From: Schistocephalus solidus
Lineage: Eukaryota > Platyhelminthes > Cestoda > Diphyllobothriidea > Diphyllobothriidae
Assembly (NCBI GenBank): GCA_017591395.1
Contig: WEDG01001318.1
Location: 38,123 to 102,122 of the forward strand
Direction: 5' to 3'
Length of the DNA stretch: 64,000 bases
In this document: positions 41,227 through 53,386 of the stretch, in pieces
Layout of the letters: every line of letters starts with the position of its first letter
How positions within the stretch are numbered: the first letter of the stretch is position 1
Made by a program: the position numbers and the translations under genes
Notes under the pieces: generated by a model
Databases searched by the model: none
The model's input: only the letters and a program-made list of their open reading frames with translations
Told to the model about the DNA's origin: nothing

Positions 41227-42570
41227 GGGGTTTGTTTCTGTATTATGAAATCAAAAACATTCGGGTTAAGTAGAAGTAATCACGAAGTTGAGCATCTTCA
41301 TTCAGACGGTGTTCACCACCCAGTGGATTGCTATGAATGGGGCGCACTAAATGTTGCCTTCAAGATATCCACCGGCAATGCTTGCGTCTGGGTATGATTT
41401 CGCAGCCGGTCTGAGTGCAGCTCTGGATATAAACCGATACCGCCTGCTAGGGCCGCACTTGGTTTACCAAACTGGATCTAGGGAGGGGATGGGGGCGGGC
41501 TTGGTGTGGCGGCTTTCACTTCTTCACATGATCACGGTTTTCAAAGCGACCCAACAGCATTCATACAGCCTCTGGGTCAGCCAATCACGAACACCAGCAA
41601 ACTTCACCCCATTCACTGATCAATGGACCAGTGATTAACTCTCATAGGACGTTTTCTCATTCACTCGCCACTCATCACCCCAGCGGACAGACGCGCACGC
41701 AGGCTCAGTGCTTGCCGCGCGTCGGGTGCTATGACCACCACGGCGTTTCTTTGCGGAAAACGCCACCCCTAATGGCCTTTTCCACTTCTTCTCAAAGTGG
41801 AACTGAGTCCGATGGTTGTATTAATCTGAGCAAAACTCTTCATAGGTCTCCGTACCTGTGTCCGGTCGGCATCTTTTTCCTACCCCTTCTCCGATAATTA
41901 TGTACAGAATACACTATCCTCCCAACTGGCGTCCCACTTCTCTTCTCTTCGCATACGGAACCGGGCCAGAAGGTCGTAACAGCTAGGGTCACATAAGAAC
42001 TCAAGCTGCAATGATAATTATATAGGAAGTAAAGCCACAGATCAAATCCTATCACTAAACTGAAAAAGGGCGTGTTAGAACGCTGCATTACCGATCAGCC
42101 CACAAGCCTTTTGTATGCTCACGTGTTTCCGATAGGACTGGAGGTTTAGCAAACTAGTCAGATGAACCGGAAATCCAGTCAACATATCAAACAAGCAAGG
42201 GATTTGTCCAATTGGTAAAATCTCAGTCTGAACTTAGACGTTCACAAATGGTAGAATATATTGATGCACACTTCTCCAGTCCTTGTTGTTGAGTCCTGAT
42301 TCGGAGATCTGATAAAGGAGAGCTGTTGAAGGTGGGACCAGTGAGGAGTGTGGCAATTTTATCTCTATGACGAATCCTGTCGATTCAAATCATGCGCAAT
42401 CAAGCAGTTCAAAATCACCCAAGACGATCGCACCGAGGTTGTTTAAATCGACCCTTTGAAGGTAGCTCACACTCATCCTGCAGCTCCTGAAACCGGCACG
42501 GGCCTCCTGTGATTTCCCCGACTCCGTTCACACCGGAAAACCGAGTGCCTTCTCCTACTTCCGATATTCA
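41227..42570. other. Mirror of 31,860-33,208, no gene seen
   Basis: Includes the frame from 41,351 (+) that repeats MLPSRYPPAMLASGYDFAAG and then shifts frame. No additional feature is seen. Confidence 0.5.
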
Positions 42571-42574
42571 CTTC

Positions 42575-42865
42575 GGTGCCGTAGCCTCTTTGCATCTACT
42601 CAAAGCCATTCAGCACATATTCCGGCACAAGTGTGGAACGTTCTTTGTCTGCTGGTAAAATTGTGATGCTAGTGTCAGCCCTCAGTGTCTTAAGCGTAGT
42701 ATGCTCAATTCCACGCGCAAGCATTACCAGAGTGGAGCTTCTTTGCGTTGGAGAGCGAGGATACGAGTGAATCCGCGTGCCTGCGGGCGGTCGGAACTGG
42801 ATTAGTAATCGTTGGTTTTGAACGTAAGTATTGGTCATTGAGGCGTGCGCGCAAACCATTAGTGG
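42575..42865 (-). pseudogene. Penelope reverse-transcriptase fragment, right-arm mirror
   Basis: Minus-strand mirror of 31,560-31,855 with IEHTTLKTLRADTSITILPA in frame and a different frameshift upstream. Same interpretation as the left copy. Confidence 0.65.
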
Positions 42866-43474
42866 ACGTCCAGGTCAACATGACTGTTAAGGTTGACTGT
42901 GTTTGAAATCACAGTTACAATACTGAAGAGGTTAATAGGGCAAAATTTAAAAATACTCGAGTAATCCCACGCGGTGTCCATCAACCGAATCCGGACGATA
43001 ACCCCGACAGTCTGGCAACCGGGTATTGAGACATGTCGAATCAGTTATTGGGACAAGCTTTGCCGAGACCAAAGGATTCTGATAGGGTCCGCTGCATGTT
43101 TTTATGACATAAAAAGTTAAGTGTGAGCTAATCTTAAAAGTTAGCAACTCATTCCCACTATGTTTCTCTGTTTGGACTCTATATCAAAGATAGGTTGCCT
43201 GACAGCCATCTTAGAGGTAGCTGAACCAGTGTTTAAAATAGGCAGGTGGAGAAAAAATAAGCTCACGTTCTTTTTTAAATTTCTGAAGGACTTTTGCGAA
43301 CTCCCTGCCACCAAAACTGATGATGTTAAAAGGTTTCAGAACATGGAATGTGTCTGTATCTTAAACCTTTTTTTCTCCGACATTATGTAATCCCCGCTTA
43401 TCTGAAGACAACTGCTATTCGAAAAAAGAAAGTTGTAAGTTTTTGGGGTCTGATGACGACAAAATATAAATTTT

Positions 43475-44405
43475 ATTTTTTCTTTTAATAACAATTTATG
43501 GATAATTTCGAATAAATGGAAATAGAAAAGCTTATGAGATGGAAGGGCACAAGAGGAATCGTGAACTACGATGTTTTCTGGCATGGAGATTTTCTTCCTA
43601 CCTGACACAAAGCTTACTTGTAATCAATAGCTAGAATCCACCGTGAAAAGTGGCTAAAGGTAAGAAATATGAAATATATTTAAAATTTACTACAACAGAA
43701 TGAAAACCAACGACCCTGTAGAGGGAGGGGTCGGTTGATGGCAGCAAGCAATCGCTTGGCAAACTTTCATGATTAGTGCATGCTGGTCATAATGACCTCT
43801 GCAATGTCCTTAGGTTATGTGCAGTCCCCAGACAAAACATAGCACCAGAACTTATCAATGCAATAGACTTAAGTACTTAAAAGTCAACAAAACTTAAACC
43901 AAAATGTTTTCAATCGCATACTGCAGAACCGAACCCGATGTTTCAGTGGTGGATCTCTGGGCAGCAACTAACTGAACCTAAATGCGACACTCAAGTGCTT
44001 GTTCGATCACTGTGGGTGCTGCATATGGTACTGGGCGTTTTGGGCGGAAAACAGGTTTGGCATTTTGCCGCCCACAGATACCGACTATCACCTTGGTGCA
44101 ATAACTAAGACCATCTTAAAAATGAGGGGAATTTCATCTCCAGCAGCTGCAGAACATACGTCGTGGAGACGGGTGCACAGAGCTTCATCTTGTGGAATAT
44201 TGCGGAGCAAGCCACAAGGCCTACTGCCTTAACTGCAGAAAGGAAATTCGGATTTATAAGACTGCCTTTCTTAAGGGACGCAAAAAGTTAGCTGGTAAGA
44301 CGACGTCCGATGACAGTTATCACGAGTGCTTACCCCCGCAGTGAACTTGCGCCATTTCTTCGCCAACTCTCCCCTCATGCGCTTGGAAGGTAGAGACCGA
44401 CTTTC
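43475..44405. other. About 930-bp block present only in the right arm
   Basis: Flanked by text that is contiguous in the left arm (ATATAAATTT joined to CGTTGAAGACC near 30,950). Its first part (43,475-44,160) is AT-rich and unlike anything else in the window; its last part (44,163-44,405) is the start of copy B of the local repeat. No gene is visible. Confidence 0.7.
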
Positions 44406-44801
44406 GTTGAAGGCCACATCGATGTGAATTATTTCTGCAAAATGAACGCCAGCTTTGTGGCCAGCTGATGCGATATGGCAGAACTCTGTTAAAAGGGAAT
44501 CACAAATTTAGAATTTCCAGATGCCTGTCATCCAACGAATAAAAGTAATTATCTGGGCTATTTACGCCATTCAAATCCGAAGGAACCATTCAGCCACGAG
44601 GTGATAGCGTGAGTAGAAATGTCAATCAAAATTGTGTGTAAGATTCCAGACATCTTCAGCACAGTAAAACAAAACGCGTTGTATCACTTCAACTGCGTCA
44701 GCGCTGCCAACGTCTCCTTTGTCACAGCGAGGTATCCGCAAGCCTGAGTGTTGCAGGATTCCACACAAAGTAGTGCCTAATAGGGCGATTGCAGTGACCT
44801 G
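44163..44801 (+). repeat. Full-length copy B of the local inverted repeat
   Basis: Direct-orientation match to left copy A (33,209-33,841) with only a handful of differences over the last 400 bp, far closer than to its own mirror at 30,565-30,965. With 40,589-41,226 it forms an inverted pair about 2.9 kb apart inside the right arm. Confidence 0.75.
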
Positions 44802-44816
44802 TGACTCCTCGCATTT

Positions 44817-44915
44817 CAATCGTCATAGTCTGACGAGGTCCACCGTGTACTCCACAGCATGGTGTTGCAGTGAAAATGACTTGCACGTGGATTATTTTTG
44901 TGCTATAAAAGAATA
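44817..44915 (+). repeat. Short dispersed repeat, mirror of copy 4
   Basis: CATAGTCTGACGAGGTCCAC, TACTCCACAGCATGGTG and GAAAATGACTTGCACGTGG in order. It follows copy B of the local repeat almost directly, as in the left arm. Confidence 0.6.
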
Positions 44916-45019
44916 GCATTGACGTGGCGTGAGTTTCCCCCGCCTGTTTAGCGTTTTTATGGGAGCGCCGTGTTGGTCCAGCGCACCTAACACGCGGCCC
45001 ATTTAGGAGCAAATCCAAA

Positions 45020-47071
45020 TAGAAACGGACATGCAGCTGAGGGTAGATCTCTGCCTTTGACTGCTAAAAAATCGAAATGATCATTTATATGAAAAAAAAG
45101 ATGATTAGTTATCAGCCAGTACTATCTAACAAGTTAAAGTCGTGTACGATCCACCTGAATAAAAGTCGCTTAGATTCTGTGTTTAAGCACTCAATCAAGG
45201 CAGTAAATTTCAAGCATCCCCGAAAATGAAGGTGAAATTACCAGTCGGATCCGCAAAGTGACCCAATGATCTCGGGTGATAAGCCATTACTGTTTCTTCG
45301 GGCTTGTAAAAACGTTTTGCCTATTGGCTTTTAAATGGACTTTAATCTACCGTTTTTATTTTTGGGTCCTAGCCTGTGGTCGGCACACCCAGTCTGAAGC
45401 AAATCAGAGAGAGAGAGAGCTACGCCTTATTTTGAAAGTAAAATTCCAAAAACTTTCAGCAAAAATAGTGCCAGCGTCGTCCGCTGATGAACTCATTTTT
45501 TGTATTTCGAATAAACAAAATAGTGTTAAAATTCAAGTATATAATGGGTGAATTAGGCCAATCGACGTACACATAAGAGGATTCACATAAGAATGGAGAT
45601 CAGAAAAGATGGTGGCTCAATTTCAAAAGCCCGCCAATCAAGGATAAATAAACGATTGAAAATCATTAAATCATTGGTATATGAAAAAAACAAATTTTCT
45701 GGCTTTATACTTATAGATTACAAAGGAAAGAAAATAACCCATAGAACGTTGGGTGTATAACTTTCCATGGACTGCATTTTTTGATATCTTGGCTAATATG
45801 AATCGATCATTAATTCGCTTTACCATTTAAAGCTGCAATAACGTTTCTAACATTATTTTTGTTCAAATTCAGTTTCGATTTTATGATTTTGTTTACTTAA
45901 ACCTTATAAGAAAACTATTTCCGAATGAGCACTGCTTAAACATCCTTGACATTTATTTCGTCAATCACCCCTTTGTTGGTCTAACGAAGACATTATTCTT
46001 GTATTATTTAACATGTTGCAATAGATGAAGACCATTTTCGAAGGATCGTTCCCACGGATAAACAAGATACCAGCGTTCCAGAGACGGAGGGTCCGAGGGT
46101 CATATATCAACATTTCCCTGAGGTCTCGTGAATGGGGAAAAGGTGGGATCGAAAATTGTAATCAAACCTTACTTTTCGGGTCGAAGAGAGCAACACGGAT
46201 ACGGTGACCGGAGCAATCCTGCAAAACTGTATGCGTACTGCAGTTAAGTGCAGACTTGAGACGTTGTGCCAGCAAGATGGAGCAACCACCCGTATGGCCG
46301 AAGGCTCATTACATCTGCTAAGGCCGATCTGGCAAAAGGAATAATTTTGTGGATTGCCGATTGCAATTGGCTTCAATGTCCATTCTTGTTGACATCACCG
46401 AAAATTTTTGTTTCTTGGGGGTTTACTGGGGAATTTGGGACATGCCAGTAGAGAGGTTCATATCCATTAACTTAAAAATAACATTTGGCAAGAACTTCAC
46501 GCACTGAAGTCAGGCAGAATAGGCCTTGCTAGGGTGACTGGCAAACCTAGAATCCGTCTTTGCGATATCATTTGCTGACAGAAGTAGATTTTTTTGTCAG
46601 TAATTTAGGCCATAAAAAATATGAATAAACTTCGCAAATTAATTTTTTCCGTTTAAGATGGTAGCGTTAATGATTAACAACACTATAAAGCTCTCCAAAT
46701 GTTTTTAAAATTCTGGTCTGATGCTTTCTTTCATTCGCTACTTATCAGTAACACTTTAATTCAAATCGGCTGTTTTTACATTTTTTTCTGAGTTTTATTT
46801 TGAAAACGTACAGCTCTAGGCTTTTCGAAGCCTAAAACATTAAGGCAACAAAAGGATTTACTCTTATCTGCCGTTCACAATCATGTGAAACTTTTAAATT
46901 TGTGGAGGTTCTTATGTCGAACTCTACCGCCTAGGCAAATCAACAAATTTACGAAATCTTGCTTGAGCAGACAACTGATTATATGAGAATTGGTGGATTT
47001 CCTGCGTGACTGTCGACTGGGTGGGTAACTTGACCCAACTGTGATTACACTCACTTATCCCGGTGGAGAAT
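45020..47071. other. Noncoding stretch, mirror of about 28,291-30,340
   Basis: AT-rich. Frames such as 45,276-45,551 are short and not preserved in the left arm. No gene is supported. Confidence 0.45.
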
Positions 47072-47152
47072 TTTAGCTCAGGTTGTTAGAGCGTTGGCTA
47101 TACTAAAGCCTTACCCATGCTGCCATTGGTTCAAATCCCACTGAGGCCCCCA
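47072..47152 (+). repeat. tRNA-like SINE head, right-arm copy
   Basis: TTTAGCTCAGGTTGTTAGAG carries an A box (TAGCTCAGGTTG) and TTGGTTCAAATCCCACTGAG (47,126-47,145) a clear B box (GGTTCAAATCCC). The spacing of about 45 bp is that of a tRNA gene. The downstream body is repeat-like, and the ends do not pair into a good acceptor stem, so a SINE head or tRNA pseudogene fits better than a functional tRNA. Confidence 0.55.
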
Positions 47153-48819
47153 GGTTTCTCAAAATTGGGCAAACGAACATTTAAGATAGCCTGCTAAACT
47201 ACAATCCACAGCCAGCTGCCCTAGAAATATTATTAACCATCTTCCAAGCCATCTATGAGCCCGACAAATATACCGTAAGTTCTGAGCTTTGATAGTAACC
47301 ATCCAATCCACCACACATATACACAGTTGCGTAAGAATGCAATATCGGCATGTTGAGACACATTTCAGTGAATCAGGAGACAAGGTTTTCGAAGCGCAAT
47401 ATCTCTGACAGGTGCTGAGACCGAACGGCTACTTGCGCAACCTTATGGACCCAATGGATGCGTAAACGAGACGAGGAACCAGTTCTTGCCGGCCTCACAT
47501 TATGTTGAATCGTTTTGAAAGCCGTCAATCACGCTCTCACATCATTTGGAGTTGGAATTATGCACAAGTCAGAGCAAACTATCAGGCGCTAAGCAATGTG
47601 ACCGAAACACCAAGTAAGTCAACAGTAAACGTCTGACTTAGTTTACCCGATATTGTGCACTAGTGACAATACAACTACGTCGGAGAAACTGGAAGACTAC
47701 TCTGGGCGCGGATGACTGAATATGCAGCTACAGTAAGGAAAAATGACGTCAGTTCTCGGATCCTGGCTCATTCAACCGCACCCTGCTACACCTTTACGAT
47801 CAATGAGGCCGCAATTCTTGCTAGAAATGACGACCACGCGAACTGCGAATTGTGCATTTTCTGGCTCCCAGTCTTTTATCAAGTGTCATGGCGATCCCCC
47901 CCATATTCCGTGTTTTGGCTGCCTAGGCATGATAATTGCCCACTCAGGATGCCGTTAAAAAAACCACATCCAGTTTAAGTCTAGGCCACTCAAAAGGCCC
48001 AGTGATCACCACGCCAAGGATCAACAAAAGTGATGAAACCATGGTGATTAGCGACTCGGCTGCGGGCGATCAAGATGTAATCGCACCAAATAAGGTTGAT
48101 CAGAAATTAATTCGGAAGTTGCTACTTATAACAGGCAAGTTGTGGCATGGCAAATGTACCCTTGTGTGTCCAGTACCCTTGTCGATGACTGTCTCCGATG
48201 CTGGGTTCGAATGAAAAACCGAAACGTCAGACAAATAGAAATCTTGTTCAAACGGTCGCGCCTCTTTCTTCTCAACTGCTTCGTGAAATTCACGTTTTCA
48301 CTAGCATCAGCAATTCCAGTTTAATTCGCCTGGGTCGCTTCTCTTCCCATATTATTGCTTGCGTGCTACTGTTTGCCGGATCACGATGGATTGCAGAAGG
48401 GTATATAAATAATGCGACCTTTCCTTGGGGCCTCAAGTGAGGGCCGTCGGAAGCAGGCTAGATGTGGAATAGAGCCGGCAGATTGGGTAAATTAGCTAAC
48501 ATTACATTTAAATCGGTAACTGACTTTGCAGCACTGTGTGGGGCCACCTGCGAGGAGTATTGACTGAAGCTCGAAGGCAGAACGGCAGGAGGCCCACATT
48601 CTGTCCTGCATCAAGGACAAATTAGCGAACCTTACTCTGGTGAATACTCCCCATGGATAATAGCAACGGAATATGCGTTCAGTTTGTGAACACTTTGCCT
48701 AGAACGCTCGGTGAGTAAATGACTCAGGTTCAGACTGCAGTTATGTAGCAGCTGCTTGCAGAAAATAAACCACAAGTGATCATTGCTATAGCCTTTTTCT
48801 TCGAAAAATTGCGGCCAGT
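47153..48819. other. Repeat-rich stretch, mirror of about 26,490-28,195
   Basis: Body of the tRNA-headed repeat and a copy of the CCGAAACGTCAG module (48,217-48,228). No gene is seen. Confidence 0.4.
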
Positions 48820-48870
48820 GAAGAAGAAGAAGAAGAAGAAGAAGAAGAAGAAGAAGAAGAAGAAGAAGAG
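48820..48870. repeat. GAA microsatellite
   Basis: An uninterrupted (GAA)n run of about 50 bp, mirror of the interrupted TTC run at 26,441. Confidence 0.9.
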
Positions 48871-49589
48871 GTGATCACCGGAACATGGTGTTCATTGGCC
48901 TGACGTTTCGGATTCTCTCCCGAACCCATCAACAGAGACAGTTGCAGGTTGCAGTTCATAATTGCTTTCTTTTAAATCTTTAAGATGAGACTATAAGTCT
49001 ACCGAGCGACCATTGGTGAATTAAGGAAGAAAACCTTCCTGGTCCTATTTTATTTGGACATCTGTCATATGAGGCGTTTAGGTCTAACCGAAAACAGACG
49101 AGTATAAGTACGCATTTCAGAAGAAAAATATGCAATCACTGGAACATGAAGGTTACTGGTTGGATGTTTCAGATTCTGACTGAAACCGAAGGAAAAATCG
49201 GGAACATCAAAGCCAATAAAATTCTTGTTCGAACGATTGCATCTTCTTCTGCTGAATGCTAATCTGTCGTTGTCTCCCTTGTTTATACTAAATTATTCAT
49301 ATTCATCTCATCTTCGCATTGAGTCACATCTTTATGAGCAATTCCCAAATCTAATAGCTGAACGTATGAAAATCTTTTTGATAAAATCGGTGGGTTAGAA
49401 AACCTCTGTACGTCTATTCTGGATGAATAGAAGGATAGTTTACCAACTGAACATCCATTATTTCCAAAACTCAAAATGTGTAAATTGCAAAAACCGGTGG
49501 TAAGGAGAACTTTTTAAGGCCGCATAATCAGGAAACAGAATATTAACCGCCACCAATTTACGCGGCTTTGCGGCTCCATTCTGAGGAGT

Positions 49590-49740
49590 AGCTTAGGTTT
49601 GGGTTAAAGCTGTGAGTTTAGATTTAGGGTCCGGTTAAGGTCACAGTTATCGTTAGGTTCAGGTGTCTATTTAGTGTTACGGTTTTGGTTCGTATTGACT
49701 GCGGGGTTTAGGTTAAGGGTAGGGTTAGGGTTAATACTAA
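49590..49740. repeat. Degenerate telomere-like tract, mirror
   Basis: GGTTTAGGTTAAGGGTAGGG at about 49,705-49,724 with TTAGGGTTAA following, plus degenerate TTAGG words back to 49,590. Mirror of 25,535-25,690. Confidence 0.7.
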
Positions 49741-50599
49741 CGCCACGGTTTAGTTTTATGATAGGCATAAGCCATGGGAATATTTACGCTTCCCAAAATT
49801 TACTGCAAGGCCACCTAGCTTAAGGAGACGGGGGCATACCTAGGACCAGCTCCTGATTAGGTGCTCATATAAGTCATCCATACCATACAGATTAGTAAGC
49901 CCTTTTAGATACTCCATTCGAAAATATTTTTGGAAAAAAATTTTCAGGACTCATTTAAAACATGATTTAATCAACCTGAATTTTGAATCGGTTTATATAA
50001 TTTTTCGGCAAAATAAAGAGTGAACTGGACGTTCAGTCAAGTTACTTTCTTGGCATTGAATTTTGGTACCACTATTGGCAACATATCAACCGCCGAGCAT
50101 TTTTAAAAGCAACACAGGAACTGGCCAGAACTATTTGACTTGTAATTGGTGCAAACGCTGGTTGTCTCAAATGTTTCTGCATAATGCTAGTACGTTGGGA
50201 AAATTAAAACTTAAAAGGTCTCTAATAAGTATATTTTTTTAAAAAGACACTTATTAGATAAAATGTTATGGATCTCGAGGAAGGCACGTGAAACTGTTTA
50301 TTTGTATGCAGTTTATCGAGAGTTCTAATTTAGCATTGGCAGATGATTATTCAAATTTAAATGTCTTCCACCCTAAAAATTTGCATGTCTTTCAGAAACC
50401 CTTCACTCCATTCAACTGGAAGATATTGCTTATCCGACGGTCGTATCATCCTCATGCGTGTGTACTGAAAGTCGCAATGCGAAGTAAAAGCCTGAAGGTT
50501 GTAGAAAATTACTTCTCGCCTTCCTTGAAGTAATGTCGCATTTTGTCGTGGCACGCATTTTCAGGTAAATGAACTATTGACCTTCTTAAATACTTGCTA

Positions 50600-51153
50600 C
50601 CTCACGGAGGGGAGTGACCTAAATTTGCATTGACCGATCGACTTATAGAACTGGCGCCTGCATACAGGACCTGCGTACTCACCTCCGGACTGGCACCACT
50701 GGTGTTTGGTTGGCCCCTGCCCCCTCCCCCTATAAATGTTACTCGTTTATGTTGTTTTATCTCTGACGCTGGACTCCAGTAAGAGTTTGAAAGCTCAGAC
50801 GCATAAAGCCATGATTCCGGTGAACGAACAACCTTCTTCTTAATCTTGTCCGGCTATTGCGATCTTCGTCATTAATAAGCCAACTACAGCACAGGAGCCC
50901 CTCAGCCATTTCATGCAGCTGGCAGTATAAGAGTTCTATCTAGTGCAGTTCGGCTTGCGATGTTACTACGTAGACATAAAGGGCACAGACAGCTTATCGA
51001 TGCCGAAAAAGATAGGGGAAACTAGAATGACCGGTCCTTGCTCATTAGCTATAATCAGCCAGTCATACCAAAACCCAGGCAGTGCATCACCTGAGGCTCG
51101 AACCCGCGAACTTTTGATCAGAAGTCCAAAGCTCTAACCATTGAGCTACGGGC
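50600..51153 (-). repeat. tRNA-derived SINE-like repeat, mirror copy
   Basis: On the minus strand the head 51,153-51,089 reads GCCCGTAGCTCAATGGTTAG and, at the end, GGGTTCGAGCCTCAGGTG: intact A and B boxes, better than in the left copy. The body then shows GGTTTTGGTATGACTGGCTG, and farther on CACCAGTGGTGCCAGTCC. Confidence 0.72.
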
Positions 51154-53386
51154 ATTGGTGATATGTCTTTGCTAAACTGGGCGGTTGCTGACAGGCCTTG
51201 AGAGTGACCCTCAAGGCAGAGCAGGACGATTGAATTCATTTACCGACCGGTAAGCATTCGTCAACGAAAGAACGGACAAAGTTGGTTGTAAGAAGTTGTC
51301 CGAGGCCTGCATATATTAGCCGATCGCTGAGTTCTTCCTACGTCAGTAATGTATTGTTCGCCTATTGTGAGGAGGATCAGCATCCCGCATCCGCCGGAGA
51401 AGTCTTGCGAGGCGCTGTGAAAGAGGGCGAAGTGTGACCTGATCCCGCGGAGCTTGAATCCCAATAGTCCGAGTACAGGATGCCGGCTCCAAACAGGCAG
51501 TCAGTGTCCATGTTGTATTAGTCAGAACCGCGAGTTGTCGTGCTTTGGGTACAAAATTTGGACGAACCTTCACAGAGGCAAGCATTTAATACCACTTGAC
51601 CTCGCATAATATTCGGCTGTAACACTGAGTCAGGGCTGTGAATCAAGTCTTTTTAAGCTGACCTTGCAGCTTGGAATTTAATAGTCGAATAAGACATCTG
51701 GATGAGGTTTAAAGGGGATTGTGGTAAAGGCAGATTCTCAATTGCCACCCATTAGTTTTTTTGAGGTTTTCTCCTTTAGCACTTTACTTTCGGTATGCTA
51801 CCTGAAAGTAGTGGTGGCAAACACTTATTTACTTACGTTTCAATGTCGCCATGTCACACTGCCGACCTCAGGTCTTGGGGCAAATTATAAGACAGTCTGT
51901 CTGGTTGACCGTAGTCCTCTCAACTTTGACACGCATCAGGCCCGAGAGCCTGCTTACTTCGCAGCCAAACTTCCCTCTAGACATTTCCGCTATCAGCCAC
52001 TCATAGACGCCTCGGGTGGACATCATTTATTGAGAAGAAGTAGATGCAATCGCTGAAACAAGAGCTTTATTCATCTGACGTTTCAGATTCCAACTCGAAC
52101 CCATAATCAAACACAGCATCCGTATCTGATGCTGTCTCTGACCGTTTATTTTTGAACTTTTAAGTTATTAATTATATGCAGAGAAAAAAGTGAATAACTG
52201 TTAATATGCTTTACACCAAATTTATCAACTTTTCCAAATGTGTTTAATTCTTTCATCTTTTTTGCTCTTCATCCGAAGTGGCAAACATCTGTAGTTTTTA
52301 TGTTGCAAATAAAATCACTGCGTGTCTCTCCTATGTTGCTCTGATTAGACGTAATTTTAGCGGAGCCAGAATTAAAGTGCCAACAAGGACAAGGGAGACT
52401 GGAATTGCCATTTCTGATTTATTAGTTATCATCAGACAGGCATATTTCACCCCGATTTTTTTTAATCCTTGAGATTTGACTCTGTGTTCTATTGGTTAAA
52501 AGATGTGTTGGTTGAGAGATGTGTTCGTTATCCCTTTGGATGCTAGAATTTTCATCGCAACCGACTCTCGATTGAGCCCCAATGCAAAACGATACGAGAA
52601 GATGCCTAATGCAATCAGCGAGCACCATTACACCATCGAAGCGGGACCGTTCAGGCTCACGATGTTTGTCTATGTCACGAACCAATGTAGCAACCCTTTA
52701 CTTTAGAATTTTGATTACGCCTGAGTGAGCCTAAGCAATGGCCTACATAGCAGCACATTAAGTCTGTTCTCCACCCTGCCATCAACCAGGGCTGTCGAGT
52801 TCTAGCACGACTTACTTAATTCTGAATTTCGTTAAGTTCGTGCGCTGAAGCCCAGAAGCGTAATGCTTCCAATAATGCTCTTCGTACGCAATATGTCTCA
52901 CCATTAATGCTGTACATTTACACGAAGAAGGTGATTGCTAAATAAACCAGAATATTCAACGTGTTGCGTTATTGCGCGCCTTCAGTCGACGTTCTGCTGG
53001 CTATTAGTTAGCTAAGTCTTTCCCCTCAGTCTGTTCAGTGTGTTTGAGCATCAGATCGGGTAACGTTTGCGCAAAACCTTCAAACGACAGCGCCCCACCC
53101 TTCTCAGTGTTTTACTGTTCTTTTCCGCCTCCTCTTTATTTTGCAACTAAGCCATTAGCTTCCTTCATATTTTGCGCATAAGTCGATTTCAAATAACATG
53201 GGCATAGACATTACCTATCATCATTAAATTCTGGTACTATGTCAGTGTGCTTACTCCTACCCGTCCACCTCTGTGCGGAAAACCACCCAGGTAGAACCTT
53301 AGTTGAGTCCCAATTTTTTAAATGCTGCTCACATGGTTTAACTCATTTTATTTTACAAGCGCTAACTGTCAAGAGCAAAAGGGGTC
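51154..53386. other. Mirror of 21,849-24,063, no gene seen
   Basis: Includes a minus-oriented SINE-like piece at 52,375-52,450 (ACAAGGGAGACTGGAATTGC...) and a CTGACGTTTCAGATTCC module at 52,077-52,093. No gene is supported. Confidence 0.45.
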
